64,000 bases of DNA from Gammaproteobacteria bacterium (GTDB lineage Bacteria > Pseudomonadota > Gammaproteobacteria > SG8-11): contig JAHECY010000001.1 in the NCBI GenBank assembly GCA_024641505.1, positions 149,142 through 213,141 on the forward strand, written 5' to 3'. Below the pieces are notes generated by a model. It was given only the letters and a program-made list of their open reading frames with translations. It was not told where the DNA came from and ran no database searches. This document shows, one piece after another, positions 34,337 through 47,225 of the stretch. Each line of letters begins with the position of its first letter. Position 1 is the first letter of the stretch. The translations under genes were made by a program, and so were the position numbers.

Positions 34337-35215
34337 TTAAAGACGTTCACTCCAGTGTAATTTTGCGCGCAATATATCGTAGTAGTCGTAGTCCCGAGGG
34401 TGTACCAGACGTACATTCTTGGTTTTTTTACGCACGATCACCTTGTCGCCGGATATCAACCCCAGATTGATCTGTCCATCACAGGTTACTTGGGCCGGTG
34501 AACCCACATGTTCCTTGACTTCAATGCGGATCTCGCTGTTGGCATCGATGACAATCGGTCGGTTGCTCATGGTGTGCGGGCAGATCGGTACCAGCACCAT
34601 TGCCATCAGTGATGGATGTAATATGGGACCCCCTCCAGACAGCGCGTAGGCAGTAGACCCGGTGGGAGTGGAAACGATCAAGCCATCGGAGCGAATGGTG
34701 TTCACATATTGATTATTGATATAGGTTTTTATCTCGATGAGGCGAGCAACGTCCCATTTGTGCATTACCACATCATTGAAAGCGTCACTGCTGCTGATGA
34801 TTTCACCTTCTCTTTCTATATATACATGGAGAAGGAATCGATCCTCGACGGTATATTCACCGGAAAGAATATCATTCAAGGGGTCACGGATGTGTGAGGA
34901 TGATATATCCGTCAGAAATCCCAGGCGACCGCGATTAATACCGAGCAGAGGCACTTCATAGTCGGCCATGGACCGGGCGGTATTCAGCAGGGTACCATCG
35001 CCGCCCACGATAATGATCAAATCACAGCATTCACCTAAGGAATGGCGCGTCGCGGTCTCCATGGGCCACTTGGGGACATGTTCGGCGGTGCCTTCATCGA
35101 GTATTACCCTGACGTTTCTGTCCTTAAGGTATGCGCCAAGTTCGGTGATCGTGCTATGAATCGTGGGATCATTGTAACGACCTATCAAACCCACGGTGTT
35201 GAACGCTTGCGCCAT
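34337..35215 (-). CDS. nadK: NAD kinase
   Basis: Phosphorylates NAD to NADP with ATP. 292 residues from the ATG at 35215 (a TTG at 35218 abuts it; AGGAG upstream fits both). Seen: IIIVGGDGTLLNTAR with the catalytic GGDGT, LGINRGRLGFLTD, and DGLIVSTPTGSTAYALSGGGP. Length and order of motifs are standard. Probably co-transcribed with recN, which lies 18 bp downstream. Confidence 0.96.
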   Translation of the reverse strand: MAQAFNTVGLIGRYNDPTIHSTITELGAYLKDRNVRVILDEGTAEHVPKWPMETATRHSLGECCDLIIIVGGDGTLLNTARSMADYEVPLLGINRGRLGFLTDISSSHIRDPLNDILSGEYTVEDRFLLHVYIEREGEIISSSDAFNDVVMHKWDVARLIEIKTYINNQYVNTIRSDGLIVSTPTGSTAYALSGGGPILHPSLMAMVLVPICPHTMSNRPIVIDANSEIRIEVKEHVGSPAQVTCDGQINLGLISGDKVIVRKKTKNVRLVHPRDYDYYDILRAKLHWSERL

Positions 35216-35218
35216 CAA

Positions 35219-35507
35219 CTTCTCCTTTTAGCGGCAAAGGTAGCATGACACGGCAGGCGCGCCAATAACGTCTCGCCGAAATCGACTTCGGGGTCAAATA
35301 TTGAGAGCAATGAAGGGTAAAGTGGCGAAACTTTGGGCGTACCGACGCTGGATTGTGATCAAGCCCTAAAAATAATGTCAACAATTACAATAATGTAGCT
35401 CTTATGTCTTGAATGCCTATCGATTATTCGTTAGTTTTACATGTCTATTTCTGCCCTTGAGAGTCGTTAGTTCGACGTGATCCTGGCCATCGTTTTGTGT
35501 CCTGTGA
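35219..35507. other. Divergent intergenic region nadK / hrcA
   Basis: About 290 bp that must hold the promoters of nadK (leftward) and hrcA (rightward). I looked for the CIRCE repeat (TTAGCACTC-N9-GAGTGCTAA) and for a sigma-32 promoter and found neither. No gene is seen. Confidence 0.4.
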
Positions 35508-36545
35508 ATGACTGATATTTCCTTGAATGACCGTGCGCGGCATTTATTGCGAGCACTAATTGATCGGTATATTGCCGAAGGTACGCCGGTGGGTTCCAGT
35601 ATCCTCGCCAAAGAGTCGGGGCTTGAGCTGAGTTCGGCCACAGTACGCAATGTCCTGGCGGATCTGGAAGACATGGGATTGATAACTTCACCCCATACCT
35701 CCTCGGGGAGGGTCCCTACGGCGCAAGGCTACCGGGTTTTTGTGGACAATCTGCTGACATTAGAGCCGCTTGATGTTGTGCAGATCGATAAATTGAAATC
35801 CCAATTGAAATATTTACAGGGGGCGGCGGGCCTGGTGCAATCAGCCTCAAATCTCATTTCCGGTATTACCCGGATGGCTGGAATCGTCACCATACCGATC
35901 CGGGAAGAAACCCGGGTACAACACATCGAATTTTTACCATTGGGCGATAAACGTGTCTTGGTGGTTTTGATTATTGGATCGGAAGAAATTCAAAACCGTG
36001 TCATTTGCACTGAACGAAACTACAGTCGGGACGAGTTACAGCAGGCCGCCAATTACCTTAATGAAAAATTGGCTGGGCGCGGCGTGGAAGAGGTGAAGCG
36101 GGTTCTGGTGCATGAGTTGGAAGCGACGAAACGCCAAATGGACAAATTAATGGTTACGGCATTGGAAATGGCCCGGCAAATCCTGACTAAAGATAATAAG
36201 GGCGGGGACTACGTACTGTCGGGTGAGGTGCAGCTCATGACCTACCAGGATATTTCTGATGTGGCAAAATTGCGGGAATTGTTTGAAGCATTTAACGAAA
36301 AACGCGAGATTCTTCATTTGTTTGACCATGTACTACAGGCCGAAGGTGTGCAAATTTTCATCGGTGAGGAGTCCGGATATGCGCCCCTGGGAAATTGCAG
36401 TGTCGTCACCTCTCCTTATCGAGTGAACGGGAAAGTGCTGGGCGTTTTGGGTATCATTGGGCCCACACGCATGAATTACCGACAAGTCATCCCGATTGTC
36501 GATATTACGGCGAAATTACTGGGTTCTGCCTTGAAGCAGGAGTGA
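35508..36545 (+). CDS. hrcA: Heat-inducible transcription repressor HrcA
   Basis: Repressor of chaperone genes that binds CIRCE elements and is folded by GroEL. 345 residues: N-terminal winged helix (RARHLLRALIDRYIAEGTPV, GLELSSATVRNVLADLEDMG, TSSGRVPTAQGYRVFVD) and the GAF-like inducer domain with VGIIGPTRMNY-like ending (VLGIIGPTRMNYRQVIPIVD). It heads the grpE-dnaK-dnaJ block. No CIRCE element is seen in this window, so its targets may lie elsewhere, such as groESL. Confidence 0.95.
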   Translation: MTDISLNDRARHLLRALIDRYIAEGTPVGSSILAKESGLELSSATVRNVLADLEDMGLITSPHTSSGRVPTAQGYRVFVDNLLTLEPLDVVQIDKLKSQLKYLQGAAGLVQSASNLISGITRMAGIVTIPIREETRVQHIEFLPLGDKRVLVVLIIGSEEIQNRVICTERNYSRDELQQAANYLNEKLAGRGVEEVKRVLVHELEATKRQMDKLMVTALEMARQILTKDNKGGDYVLSGEVQLMTYQDISDVAKLRELFEAFNEKREILHLFDHVLQAEGVQIFIGEESGYAPLGNCSVVTSPYRVNGKVLGVLGIIGPTRMNYRQVIPIVDITAKLLGSALKQE

Positions 36546-36627
36546 TGGGCCACATATAGTGGGCAGTTTGGTGATCCTGATGCCTGGCAGGATTGGATTG
36601 CCGCTTAAATATAAGCAGGAGCTTTAT

Positions 36628-37272
36628 ATGAAAAATACAGAGACTAACCACGCAGAAGCCCCTACACTTAGCGATGTGGTCGAGCAATCGGATGAGAAAT
36701 CCGAGCAACAACGTCAAGTTGAAAATAAGGAGCAAATGGCTTCTTCGGATGTGCAGATTCAGGAGTTGACGGCTAAACTCAAGGATACTGAATCCAAGGC
36801 GGCAGACTACCAGGATCAGGTATTACGCGCTAAAGCGGAAGTCGAAAATATGCGGCGGCGTATGGAACGGGACGTTGAAAAAGCCCACAAATTCGCGCTT
36901 GAAGGTTTTGCTCAGGAATTGTTGGGCGTCGTTGACAGCTTGGAATTGGGTCTTGTGGCCGCCAATGAGGAAAGCGCAACCATTGAAAAACTCAAGGAAG
37001 GTAAAGAATTAACCTTGCGTTTGCTGCGGAACGCGATGGAGAAATTTAATATTAAAGAAATCAATCCTGTTAATGCTCCTTTTAATCCTGAGTTACACCA
37101 GGCAATGACGATGCAGGAGTCCAGCGAACAGGAGCCAAACACGGTTTTACTGGTATTTCAAAAGGGCTATCTGTTGAACGACCGGTTGATACGGCCCGCG
37201 CGGGTCGTCGTGGCGAAAGCGCCTGCTCCCGCCTCGGAATCCCCGCCGACAGAAAATAACGAGAATAATTAA
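36628..37272 (+). CDS. grpE: Nucleotide exchange factor GrpE
   Basis: Releases ADP from DnaK. 214 residues from the ATG at 36628 with AGGAG before it; the frame is open upstream to 36559 but that part is unlike GrpE. A long N-terminal helix (coiled coil, about residues 40-100, with RAKAEVENMRRRMERDVEKA) is followed by the beta-wing domain (PVNAPFNPELHQAMTMQ, VLLVFQKGYLLNDRLIRPARVVVAK). Confidence 0.95.
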   Translation: MKNTETNHAEAPTLSDVVEQSDEKSEQQRQVENKEQMASSDVQIQELTAKLKDTESKAADYQDQVLRAKAEVENMRRRMERDVEKAHKFALEGFAQELLGVVDSLELGLVAANEESATIEKLKEGKELTLRLLRNAMEKFNIKEINPVNAPFNPELHQAMTMQESSEQEPNTVLLVFQKGYLLNDRLIRPARVVVAKAPAPASESPPTENNENN

Positions 37273-37294
37273 CGGCAGAAATGTGGTCACTGCG

Positions 37295-37322
37295 CTTGAA
37301 AATCGGGGAAGCATCCCCACCT
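37295..37322 (+). promoter_or_regulatory. Sigma-32 heat-shock promoter of dnaK
   Basis: CTTGAAA (37295-37301), a 13-base spacer and CCCCACCT (37315-37322) match the sigma-32 consensus CTTGAAA-N11-16-CCCCAT-T closely. It lies 67 bp before dnaK. GGGGA/TCCCC within the spacer and -10 form an inverted repeat. Confidence 0.75.
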
Positions 37323-37388
37323 TCAGCGTAGTTGCGTAACCATATGATTGTGTGAGAAATAACTTATTCAGCTTGAAGGAAAACGAAA

Positions 37389-39323
37389 ATGGGTAGAATC
37401 ATCGGCATAGACCTGGGTACCACAAATTCCTGCGTGGCAGTCATGGAGGGTGGTAAACCCCGGGTTATCGAGAACAGTGAAGGTGACCGTACGACGCCTT
37501 CCGTCATCGCATTTACCAGCGATGGTGAAGTGCTGGTCGGGCAATCCGCTAAGCGTCAAGCTGTGACAAACCCACAGAATACATTGTTTGCCATCAAGCG
37601 CCTTATTGGCCGTCGTTTCAGCGATGATGTGGTCCAGCGCGATATTAAAATGGTGCCTTACCGCATAGTTCCCGCGGATAATGGTGATGCCTGGGTAGAA
37701 GGCAGTGGTCGTAAAATGGCGCCACCGGAAGTCTCCGCCCGGGTACTGATGAAAATGAAGAAAACCGCCGAGGAATATCTTGGCGAGCCGGTCAGTGAAG
37801 CCGTAATTACGGTGCCGGCCTATTTCAATGATTCACAGCGCCAGGCGACAAAGGACGCCGGTAAAATCGCCGGCCTGGAAGTTAAACGCATAATCAACGA
37901 GCCCACTGCGGCAGCGTTGGCTTATGGTATGGATAAAAAACGTGGCGACTCGAAAATCGCCGTGTTTGACCTGGGAGGCGGTACCTTCGATATTTCCATT
38001 ATCGAAATCGCGGAAGTGGAAGGGGAGCACCAATTCGAGGTGCTGTCCACCAATGGTGATACCTTTCTCGGTGGCGAAGATTTCGACCTGCGCGTTATCG
38101 AATATCTGGCGGCGGAATTCAAGAAAGATCAGGGTATCGATTTACACAAGGACCCCTTGGCACTGCAACGCCTTAAAGAAGCGGCAGAGAAAGCCAAAAT
38201 CGAGCTGTCTTCCAGTCAACAGACGGATGTGAACTTACCCTATATTACCGCCGATGCCGCCGGACCCAAGCATCTCAATATCAAGCTGACTCGGGCGAAG
38301 CTGGAGTCGTTGGTGGAAGAGCTGATCACCCGTACCCTGGCGCCGTGTCGTACCGCAATCAAGGATGCCGGTCTCGGCGTTACCGAGATTGACGAAGTGA
38401 TCCTGGTGGGTGGTCAGACCCGGATGCCCAAAGTGCAGGAAACCGTTAAGAACTTCTTCGGTAAGGAACCCCGTAAGGACGTGAATCCCGATGAAGCCGT
38501 TGCTGTTGGCGCGGCGATCCAAGGGGGTGTGCTCGGTGGGGAAGTTAAAGATGTATTATTGCTCGACGTGACACCGCTGTCGCTGGGTATCGAAACCATG
38601 GGTGGCGTCATGACCAAGCTCATCGAAAAAAATACTACGATCCCAACCAAAGCCAACCAGGTTTTCTCCACTGCGGACGACAATCAGACCGCGGTTACCG
38701 TACATGTGCTGCAAGGCGAACGTGAACAAGCAGCGGCGAACAAGTCTTTGGGGCGCTTTGATCTGACGGATATTCCGACCGCGCCCCGCGGTGTGCCGCA
38801 GATCGAAGTCACTTTTGACATTGATGCCAATGGTATTTTGCATGTATCCGCCAAGGACAAAGCTACAGGCAAGCAACAATCCATAGTGATCAAGGCGTCG
38901 AGTGGATTGAATGAAGAAGAAATCCAAAAAATGGTGCGCGATGCCGAAGCTCATGCCGAGGAAGACAAGAAGTTCCAGGAATTGGTGCATGCGCGCAATA
39001 CCGCCGACAATATGATTCACGCCACGTCCAAGTCCATGAAAGAGCTGGGTGACAAGCTGGAAGCGGATGAGAAGTCGCGTATTGAAGCCGCTATCGCCGG
39101 CTTGAAGGAAGCGATGAAGGGCGACAACAAAGACGATATCGAAGCCAAAACCCAGACCTTGGCGGAAGCCTCGGGAAAAATGGCCGAACGCCTGTATGCG
39201 CAGCAAGCCCAGAGCGGTGGTGCTGAAACCGCCAAGAATGCCGGTGACGCCGGTGGTTCCGGGGCGCACGCCGATGACGTGGTCGATGCGGAATTTGAAG
39301 AAGTCCAGGACGATAAAAAATAA
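37389..39323 (+). CDS. dnaK: Chaperone DnaK (Hsp70)
   Basis: ATP-driven chaperone. 644 residues: nucleotide-binding domain with [17 protein letters not shown] at the start, [30 protein letters not shown] and [10 protein letters not shown]; linker [18 protein letters not shown]; substrate-binding domain, lid and the C-terminal acidic tail ending EEVQDDKK. Preceded by its own sigma-32 promoter and followed by two hairpins before dnaJ. Confidence 0.98.
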   Translation: MGRIIGIDLGTTNSCVAVMEGGKPRVIENSEGDRTTPSVIAFTSDGEVLVGQSAKRQAVTNPQNTLFAIKRLIGRRFSDDVVQRDIKMVPYRIVPADNGDAWVEGSGRKMAPPEVSARVLMKMKKTAEEYLGEPVSEAVITVPAYFNDSQRQATKDAGKIAGLEVKRIINEPTAAALAYGMDKKRGDSKIAVFDLGGGTFDISIIEIAEVEGEHQFEVLSTNGDTFLGGEDFDLRVIEYLAAEFKKDQGIDLHKDPLALQRLKEAAEKAKIELSSSQQTDVNLPYITADAAGPKHLNIKLTRAKLESLVEELITRTLAPCRTAIKDAGLGVTEIDEVILVGGQTRMPKVQETVKNFFGKEPRKDVNPDEAVAVGAAIQGGVLGGEVKDVLLLDVTPLSLGIETMGGVMTKLIEKNTTIPTKANQVFSTADDNQTAVTVHVLQGEREQAAANKSLGRFDLTDIPTAPRGVPQIEVTFDIDANGILHVSAKDKATGKQQSIVIKASSGLNEEEIQKMVRDAEAHAEEDKKFQELVHARNTADNMIHATSKSMKELGDKLEADEKSRIEAAIAGLKEAMKGDNKDDIEAKTQTLAEASGKMAERLYAQQAQSGGAETAKNAGDAGGSGAHADDVVDAEFEEVQDDKK

Positions 39324-39333
39324 CGCATCGCAT

Positions 39334-39356
39334 CCGGCAGGATTAATTCCTGCCGG
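39334..39356. other. Hairpin 1 in the dnaK-dnaJ gap
   Basis: CCGGCAGGA (39334-39342) and TCCTGCCGG (39348-39356), 9-bp perfect stem with loop TTAAT, 10 bp after the dnaK stop. No T-run, so it is more likely an mRNA stability or processing element than a terminator. Confidence 0.6.
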
Positions 39357-39372
39357 AAACGTTGTGCATTTA

Positions 39373-39396
39373 GGATGAGAGCCACGGCTCTCATCC
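39373..39396. other. Hairpin 2 in the dnaK-dnaJ gap
   Basis: GGATGAGAGC (39373-39382), loop CACG, GCTCTCATCC (39387-39396): 10-bp perfect stem. It is followed by ATCATGTTTAG rather than a T-run. With hairpin 1 it fills most of the 108-bp gap. Confidence 0.6.
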
Positions 39397-39431
39397 ATCA
39401 TGTTTAGAACACGAGCATTCCTGATTCCACT

Positions 39432-41403
<1,972 letters not shown>

Positions 41404-41478
41404 CGCCGGTCACTGCCGTTCAGGGCAGCTGCGCGCCCAAATGGACGATGTGCCACGACCGTGATAGTGCGGTCAGGG

Positions 41479-42000
41479 TCAGTGCTTGAAAACCTGATCG
41501 ATGCGTTGGTGCAGGCTAAGTTCTATGCAATGTACGGTTATCGCCTGTTGCTCATCATAAACTTTCAAATTACTCAGAATGATGCGCGCCTCCAGTAATC
41601 CCTCGGTTACGGCATCATGTGCCCGATCGATAAAATCCCCGTAAAGGAGGTTGGTTATCGGGTCATGTTGCTGTTGCCGGAAGTGATCGAAAGCTTTCTG
41701 GATATAGGCAAGAACATGATACACCGTCGTATCCGGGGTCAGGTCAAGATGGGACACTTGTCCAATGTGTCTGAGCTGGAGACCGAAGGTATCCGCTATT
41801 TTTACCAGCACCGTTTTTAATACCAGATGCAATGGATTCGTGTGGACGCTCAGGCACACGGTGGAACGCTGATTGCGGTTTTCCTGCTGGTGCTGCGGGG
41901 GGTTTACGCTGTGAATCGGCGTAGCCGCATCCACGGCTCCGGATTTTTTGATACCGCTAAATGTGGCGGTTCTAAGTTGGGCAATCGACGATATATCCAT
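41479..42000 (-). CDS. DUF5610-like protein
   Basis: 173 residues, soluble, no signal. After a polar first 50 residues comes a helical part with LVKIADTFGLQLRHIG, LTPDTTVYHVLAYIQKAFDH and a C-terminal DAVTEGLLEARIILSNLKVY followed by VHCIELSLHQRIDQVF. The spacing and the 'GLxEARxIL' pattern fit DUF5610, a family of unknown role. It stands alone and divergent from carA. The start (ATG 42000) is the only good one near the conserved part's expected distance. Assignment is tentative. Confidence 0.6.
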   Translation of the reverse strand: MDISSIAQLRTATFSGIKKSGAVDAATPIHSVNPPQHQQENRNQRSTVCLSVHTNPLHLVLKTVLVKIADTFGLQLRHIGQVSHLDLTPDTTVYHVLAYIQKAFDHFRQQQHDPITNLLYGDFIDRAHDAVTEGLLEARIILSNLKVYDEQQAITVHCIELSLHQRIDQVFKH

Positions 42001-42350
42001 AGCTAATAACTGGGTAATGTCATGATTTGTTAACTAATATGTCGGCCGTTGGCCCCGGTTGTTTAACAATCAGTTACAAACCAAAAGATTTCGCGTGCCA
42101 TGGGAGTCCATGGTCGATGTAAAATAAGCGAAGAAAAGAATGGCTTGAGGCTCTTGTTTGACCCCGGCGGGGCCTAATGCCATGTGTTTCATGGTTAATT
42201 ATTGTTGTCGTAGATCAATAGATTAGCCGGAGTGAGATGGACACACTTGCACGTGTATAGTAAGATTCCGCAAATTTGATTCCCGAACCATATAAAGGGG
42301 GTGCGTCGTCCGACCATCCCTTTTTGTGTGCCCAAAAATAGGAGGTTGTT
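42001..42350. other. Divergent region and carA leader
   Basis: 350 bp without a gene. A CCATGG..CCATGG palindrome lies near 42100-42115. TATAGT at 42256-42261 is the best -10 for carA but lacks a good -35. Downstream is a terminator-like hairpin (42294-42325) and then the carA ribosome site. I saw no clear PurR or ArgR box. Confidence 0.4.
42294..42325 (+). promoter_or_regulatory. Terminator-like hairpin in the carA leader (possible attenuator)
   Basis: AAAGGG (42294-42299) pairs with CCCTTT (42318-42323), with an inner stem TG-GTC / GACCA around loop GTCC and a few bulges, followed by TTTTT (42321-42325) overlapping the last pairs. It lies 15 bp before the carA AGGAGG. An attenuator that responds to pyrimidine or arginine supply is possible but not shown. 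Confidence 0.4.
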
Positions 42351-43490
42351 TTGCGCAAACCGGCACTCTTGGCGTTAGAAGATGGGAACCTGTTTTGGGG
42401 GGAATCCATCGGTACGGATGGCCAATGTGTCGGCGAAGTCGTATTTAATACTTCAATTACCGGCTATCAGGAAATACTGACGGATCCTTCTTACGCTCGT
42501 CAAATCGTCGCCCTTACTTATCCCCATATCGGAAATGTTGGAATCAATGTCGATGACGAAGAGAGCGCCGGTATCCAGGTGGCTGGGCTCGTGATTCGAG
42601 AATTGTCGCCCCTGGTCAGCAATTTTCGCAGTCAGCAGTCGTTGCAGGACTACCTTGCGCATCAGCAAAAAGTCGCTATTGCCGGCATCGATACCCGGCG
42701 GCTAACCCGTATATTGCGGAATACCGGGGCGCAAAATGGTTGCATCGTCGCGGGCGAGGCCATTGATGAAAATTCAGCCTTGGACGCGGCCCGGAGTTTT
42801 CCAGGCCTGAAAAACATGGACCTGGCCAAGGAAGTTACGACCCGGCAACGGTATCAATGGGCTCAAGGTTCTTGGCAATTGACGACGGGGTTGCCGGCGC
42901 CGCATAGCAACCCCCAACAACTGCCCTATCATGTGGTGGCATATGACTACGGAGTGAAACGTAATATCTTGCGCATGCTGGTGGATCGCGGTTGTCGGGT
43001 AACCGTGCTACCGGCGCAAACACCGGCACGCGAACTTTTGGCATTGAAGCCGGATGGCGTATTCCTGTCCAACGGGCCCGGCGACCCGGAGCCTTGTGAT
43101 TATGCGATAACGGCGATTCGGGAGGTCATCGATTCCGGTCTGCCAGTGTTTGGCATCTGTCTTGGGCACCAATTGTTGTCCCTGGCCAGCGGCGCAAAAA
43201 CAATGAAGATGAAATTCGGCCATCATGGCGCGAATCATCCGGTGCAGGACCTGGCCACCGGCAGGGTGATGATTACCAGCCAGAATCATGGATTCGCGGT
43301 GGATGAAGCCACTTTGCCGAGTAACCTGGTGGCTACCCACCGGTCACTGTTCGATGGTTCTCTGCAAGGTGTGCGGCGCACCGATAAATCCGCGTTCAGT
43401 TTTCAGGGGCATCCGGAAGCCAGTCCTGGACCTCACGATATCAGCATGTTGTTCGATCAATTCATTGACGCAATTAAAGCCGGGAAGTAA
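42351..43490 (+). CDS. carA: Carbamoyl phosphate synthase small subunit
   Basis: Glutamine amidotransferase subunit feeding ammonia to CarB for pyrimidine and arginine synthesis. 379 residues. The start is TTG with AGGAGG five bases before it. Seen: N-terminal [15 protein letters not shown] and [20 protein letters not shown]; class I amidotransferase domain with [13 protein letters not shown], the nucleophile Cys in [11 protein letters not shown], and the His-Glu pair in [13 protein letters not shown]. It abuts carB. Confidence 0.97.
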   Translation: MRKPALLALEDGNLFWGESIGTDGQCVGEVVFNTSITGYQEILTDPSYARQIVALTYPHIGNVGINVDDEESAGIQVAGLVIRELSPLVSNFRSQQSLQDYLAHQQKVAIAGIDTRRLTRILRNTGAQNGCIVAGEAIDENSALDAARSFPGLKNMDLAKEVTTRQRYQWAQGSWQLTTGLPAPHSNPQQLPYHVVAYDYGVKRNILRMLVDRGCRVTVLPAQTPARELLALKPDGVFLSNGPGDPEPCDYAITAIREVIDSGLPVFGICLGHQLLSLASGAKTMKMKFGHHGANHPVQDLATGRVMITSQNHGFAVDEATLPSNLVATHRSLFDGSLQGVRRTDKSAFSFQGHPEASPGPHDISMLFDQFIDAIKAGK

Positions 43491-46400
43491 ATGCCAAAAC
43501 GTGTAGACATAGAAAGCATCCTCATCATCGGCGCCGGTCCCATCGTCATCGGTCAAGCTTGCGAATTCGATTACTCCGGCGCTCAGGCATGCAAGGCGCT
43601 GCGTATGGAAGGTTACCGGGTGATCCTGGTCAATTCAAATCCCGCCACCATTATGACGGATCCGGAGATGGCGCATGCCACTTATATTGAACCGGTTACC
43701 TGGCAGACAGTAGCGCAAGTCATCGAAAAGGAACGCCCCGACGCCTTGTTGCCAACGATGGGCGGCCAGACCGCGCTGAATTGCGCCTTGGATCTGGCAC
43801 GCGAAGGGATACTCGAAAAATATGGCGTGGAGCTGATCGGCGCTTCCCGGGATGCCATCGATAAAGCGGAAGATCGGGACTTATTCCGCAAGGCAATGAA
43901 AAAAATCGGCCTGGATACGCCCCGGTCGGCAATTGCCCACAGTATTGAAGAAGCCGAACAGGTGCAGGCGCAGATTGGGTTCCCGGCCATTATTCGGCCG
44001 TCTTTCACCATGGGGGGCAGTGGTGGCGGTATCGCTTATAACCGGGAAGAGTTTGTCGAGATCTGCGAGCGTGGTCTGGATATGTCGCCAACCAACGAGC
44101 TGCTCATCGAAGAGTCGGTTCTGGGGTGGAAAGAATTTGAAATGGAAGTAGTGCGCGATCGGATGGACAATTGCATTATCGTCTGTTCCATCGAGAATTT
44201 TGACGCCATGGGTGTGCATACCGGAGACTCGATTACCGTGGCGCCGTCGCAAACCTTGACCGATAAGGAATATCAGATCATGCGCAATGCGTCGATTGCC
44301 GTGTTGCGTGAAATCGGCGTCGATACCGGTGGTTCCAATGTGCAATTCGCGGTGAATCCCCAGGACGGACGCATGATCGTCATTGAGATGAATCCCCGTG
44401 TGTCCCGTTCATCCGCACTAGCTTCCAAGGCAACCGGATTTCCAATCGCTAAGGTGGCGGCAAAGCTTGCCGTGGGATATACCCTGGACGAACTTAAGAA
44501 CGAGATTACCGGTGGCGCAACGCCGGCGTCCTTTGAACCGACTATAGATTATGTTGTTACCAAGATTCCGCGCTTCGCTTTTGAAAAATTCCCCGCCGCA
44601 GAACCCCGCCTTACGACCCAGATGAAATCCGTGGGTGAGGTCATGGCGATCGGCCGCACCTTTCAGGAGTCATTGCAGAAAGCATTGCGCGGTATGGAAA
44701 CCGGCCTGGACGGCTTGAATGAAATTCTTGATGTGTCGGATCCGGAAAGTGCGAAATCAAAATTGCGCCGGGAGCTGAGTATTCCCAGCCCGGATCGTAT
44801 TCGCTATATCGCGGATGCCATGCGCGCTGGCTATAGTATTGAGAATATTTATGAATACTGTGCCATTGATCCCTGGTTTCTCTGTCAAATACAGGAACTG
44901 GTGCAGTTGGAGCGCGCAATCAAGGGACGCCCCCTGGCGCAAATGGACAAATCCACGATGCGTGCATATAAGCGTAAGGGTTTCTCCGACCGCCGCCTGG
45001 CGCAATTGTTGGGGGTGGCTGAGGGCGAGATGCGTCGCCACCGCCATCAGTTGGGTATACGTCCCGTTTACAAGCGGGTGGATTCCTGCGCCGCGGAATT
45101 TACCGCCAGCACCGCCTATATGTATTCGACCTATGAAGAAGAATGCGAAGCCCAGCCCACCAACAAGAAAAAGATAATGGTCTTGGGTGGTGGTCCCAAT
45201 CGGATTGGTCAAGGTATCGAGTTTGATTACTGCTGTGTGCATGCGTCGCTGGCGCTGCGCGAAGATGGTTATGAGACGATCATGGTAAATTGCAATCCGG
45301 AAACCGTTTCGACCGACTACGATACCTCGGACCGACTCTATTTTGAGTCTCTTACGCTGGAAGACGTGTTGGAAATAATTCACGTGGAGCGACCGGAAGG
45401 AGTGATCGTGCAGTATGGTGGCCAGACTCCACTAAAACTTGCGCGTGATCTTGAAGTTGCCGGCGCGCCGATCATCGGCACCACACCGGATTCCATCGAT
45501 CTTGCGGAAGATCGCGAACGGTTTCAAAAATTGCTTACCCGATTGAATTTACGGCAACCGCCGAATCGTACTGCGCGCGCTGAAGAACAAGCGGTACGTT
45601 TGGCAGAAGAAATCGGTTATCCCCTGGTCGTGCGGCCATCCTACGTGTTGGGAGGGCGAGCCATGGAGATCGTGTATAACGAAAGCGAGCTCAAACGTTA
45701 TATGACCGATGCGGTCAGCGTGTCCAATGAGTCACCCGTATTGCTAGACCGTTTTCTCGACGACGCCATTGAGGTGGATGTCGATGCCATTTGTGATGGT
45801 GATGATGTGTTTATTGGCGGCATTATGCAGCATATCGAACAGGCGGGTGTGCATTCCGGGGATTCCGCATGTTCTCTACCGCCCTATGATTTGCCTCAGC
45901 AATTGCAGGATCAGATGCGAGCCCAGGTAAGCTTGATGGCCAGGGAACTTGGGGTCATCGGTCTCATGAACACTCAGTTTGCCATCAAACAACAAGATAT
46001 CTACGTGTTGGAAGTGAACCCCCGCGCCTCACGTACCGTACCTTTCGTATCCAAAGCCATTGGTTTGCCTTTGGCGAAAATTGCCGCCCGTTGCATGGTG
46101 GGTCAAAGTCTCAAGCAGCAAAACGTTGGAAGTGAACGCATACCAACGTACTTTTCAGTTAAGGAAGCGGTGTTTCCGTTTATTAAATTTCCCGGTGTGG
46201 ATCCGATACTGGGACCGGAAATGAAATCGACCGGTGAAGTCATGGGCATAGGCGTCACGTTCAGCGAAGCTTTCTTTAAGGCCATGATCGGCGCCGGTGA
46301 GCGTCTGAAAATTGGCGGTCGGGTGTTCATCAGCGTCAGAGATGCGGATAAAGCCGGAATCAAGGCGGTTGCGCAACGGTTACATAAAATGGGATTCGAG

Positions 46401-46715
46401 ATTTTGACGACGCGGGGCACGGAGCGTGTGCTTGCGGAGGCCGGGATACCGTGTATCAGGGTCAATAAAGTCACTGAAGGTCGACCTCACATTGTGGATA
46501 TGATAAAAAACGATCAGATCGATTTGATTATCAACACCACCGAAGGTAAACAGGCAATCGCGGATTCTTTCACCATACGGCGAGAGGCGTTAAACCGCAA
46601 GATAACCTATACCACGACTTTGGCAGGGGGCAAGGCTTTGTCCCAGGCCTTGGAAACCTACAAGCAAACAGGAGTCACACGATTGCAGGACATGCATAAG
46701 GAGCTGGCCGTATGA
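43491..46715 (+). CDS. carB: Carbamoyl phosphate synthase large subunit
   Basis: Makes carbamoyl phosphate from bicarbonate, ammonia and two ATP. 1074 residues with two homologous ATP-grasp halves ([20 protein letters not shown] and [19 protein letters not shown] as the two starts), FTMGGSGGG, an oligomerisation region, and a C-terminal MGS-like allosteric domain (about 940-1074, [17 protein letters not shown]). Starts directly after the carA stop and overlaps greA by 4 bp. Confidence 0.98.
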   Translation: MPKRVDIESILIIGAGPIVIGQACEFDYSGAQACKALRMEGYRVILVNSNPATIMTDPEMAHATYIEPVTWQTVAQVIEKERPDALLPTMGGQTALNCALDLAREGILEKYGVELIGASRDAIDKAEDRDLFRKAMKKIGLDTPRSAIAHSIEEAEQVQAQIGFPAIIRPSFTMGGSGGGIAYNREEFVEICERGLDMSPTNELLIEESVLGWKEFEMEVVRDRMDNCIIVCSIENFDAMGVHTGDSITVAPSQTLTDKEYQIMRNASIAVLREIGVDTGGSNVQFAVNPQDGRMIVIEMNPRVSRSSALASKATGFPIAKVAAKLAVGYTLDELKNEITGGATPASFEPTIDYVVTKIPRFAFEKFPAAEPRLTTQMKSVGEVMAIGRTFQESLQKALRGMETGLDGLNEILDVSDPESAKSKLRRELSIPSPDRIRYIADAMRAGYSIENIYEYCAIDPWFLCQIQELVQLERAIKGRPLAQMDKSTMRAYKRKGFSDRRLAQLLGVAEGEMRRHRHQLGIRPVYKRVDSCAAEFTASTAYMYSTYEEECEAQPTNKKKIMVLGGGPNRIGQGIEFDYCCVHASLALREDGYETIMVNCNPETVSTDYDTSDRLYFESLTLEDVLEIIHVERPEGVIVQYGGQTPLKLARDLEVAGAPIIGTTPDSIDLAEDRERFQKLLTRLNLRQPPNRTARAEEQAVRLAEEIGYPLVVRPSYVLGGRAMEIVYNESELKRYMTDAVSVSNESPVLLDRFLDDAIEVDVDAICDGDDVFIGGIMQHIEQAGVHSGDSACSLPPYDLPQQLQDQMRAQVSLMARELGVIGLMNTQFAIKQQDIYVLEVNPRASRTVPFVSKAIGLPLAKIAARCMVGQSLKQQNVGSERIPTYFSVKEAVFPFIKFPGVDPILGPEMKSTGEVMGIGVTFSEAFFKAMIGAGERLKIGGRVFISVRDADKAGIKAVAQRLHKMGFEILTTRGTERVLAEAGIPCIRVNKVTEGRPHIVDMIKNDQIDLIINTTEGKQAIADSFTIRREALNRKITYTTTLAGGKALSQALETYKQTGVTRLQDMHKELAV

Positions 46716-47188
46716 ATAAGGTACCGCTGACGCTGAAGGGAGCTGAAAAGTTACGTGATGAATTGAAAGAATTGAAAACCGTACTACGGCCAAAAATTAT
46801 TAATGATATTGCTGAAGCACGCGCACACGGCGATTTGAAGGAAAATGCCGAATATCACGCTGCCCGCGAGCAGCAAAGTTTCGTGGAAGGGCGCATCAAG
46901 GAGATTGAAGGCAAGTTATCCAATGCGCAGGTTATCGACATAACACAACTCAACGTGTCTGACAAGGTGGTTTTTGGTGCCACGGTGGAATTGCTCAATG
47001 TTGAGAATGACGAGGAAGTCACCTATCAAATCGTGGGTGAGGACGAAGCGGATATCCAGAACAACATGATTTCAGTGTCGTCGCCCATTGCGCGCGCGCT
47101 CATCGGCAAGCATGAAGGCGACGCCGTGGAAGTAAGAGCGCCTGGGGGAGTCAAGGAGTATGAAATAATCGCGGTAAAGTACATTTGA
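46712..47188 (+). CDS. greA: Transcription elongation factor GreA
   Basis: Rescues backtracked RNA polymerase by stimulating RNA cleavage. 158 residues: coiled coil with the acidic tip ([20 protein letters not shown]), then the FKBP-like domain ([20 protein letters not shown] and [12 protein letters not shown]). The ATG overlaps the carB TGA (ATGA), so the two are coupled, a known carAB-greA order. Confidence 0.96.
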   Translation: MNKVPLTLKGAEKLRDELKELKTVLRPKIINDIAEARAHGDLKENAEYHAAREQQSFVEGRIKEIEGKLSNAQVIDITQLNVSDKVVFGATVELLNVENDEEVTYQIVGEDEADIQNNMISVSSPIARALIGKHEGDAVEVRAPGGVKEYEIIAVKYI

Positions 47189-47225
47189 AGCGACTGCCCG
47201 CGATTTCTGGATATTGAGGTGAGGT

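Noticed and set aside
44757..45383. Minus-strand frame of 208 codons within carB
   Set aside because: Antisense shadow inside a certain gene, no ribosome site.
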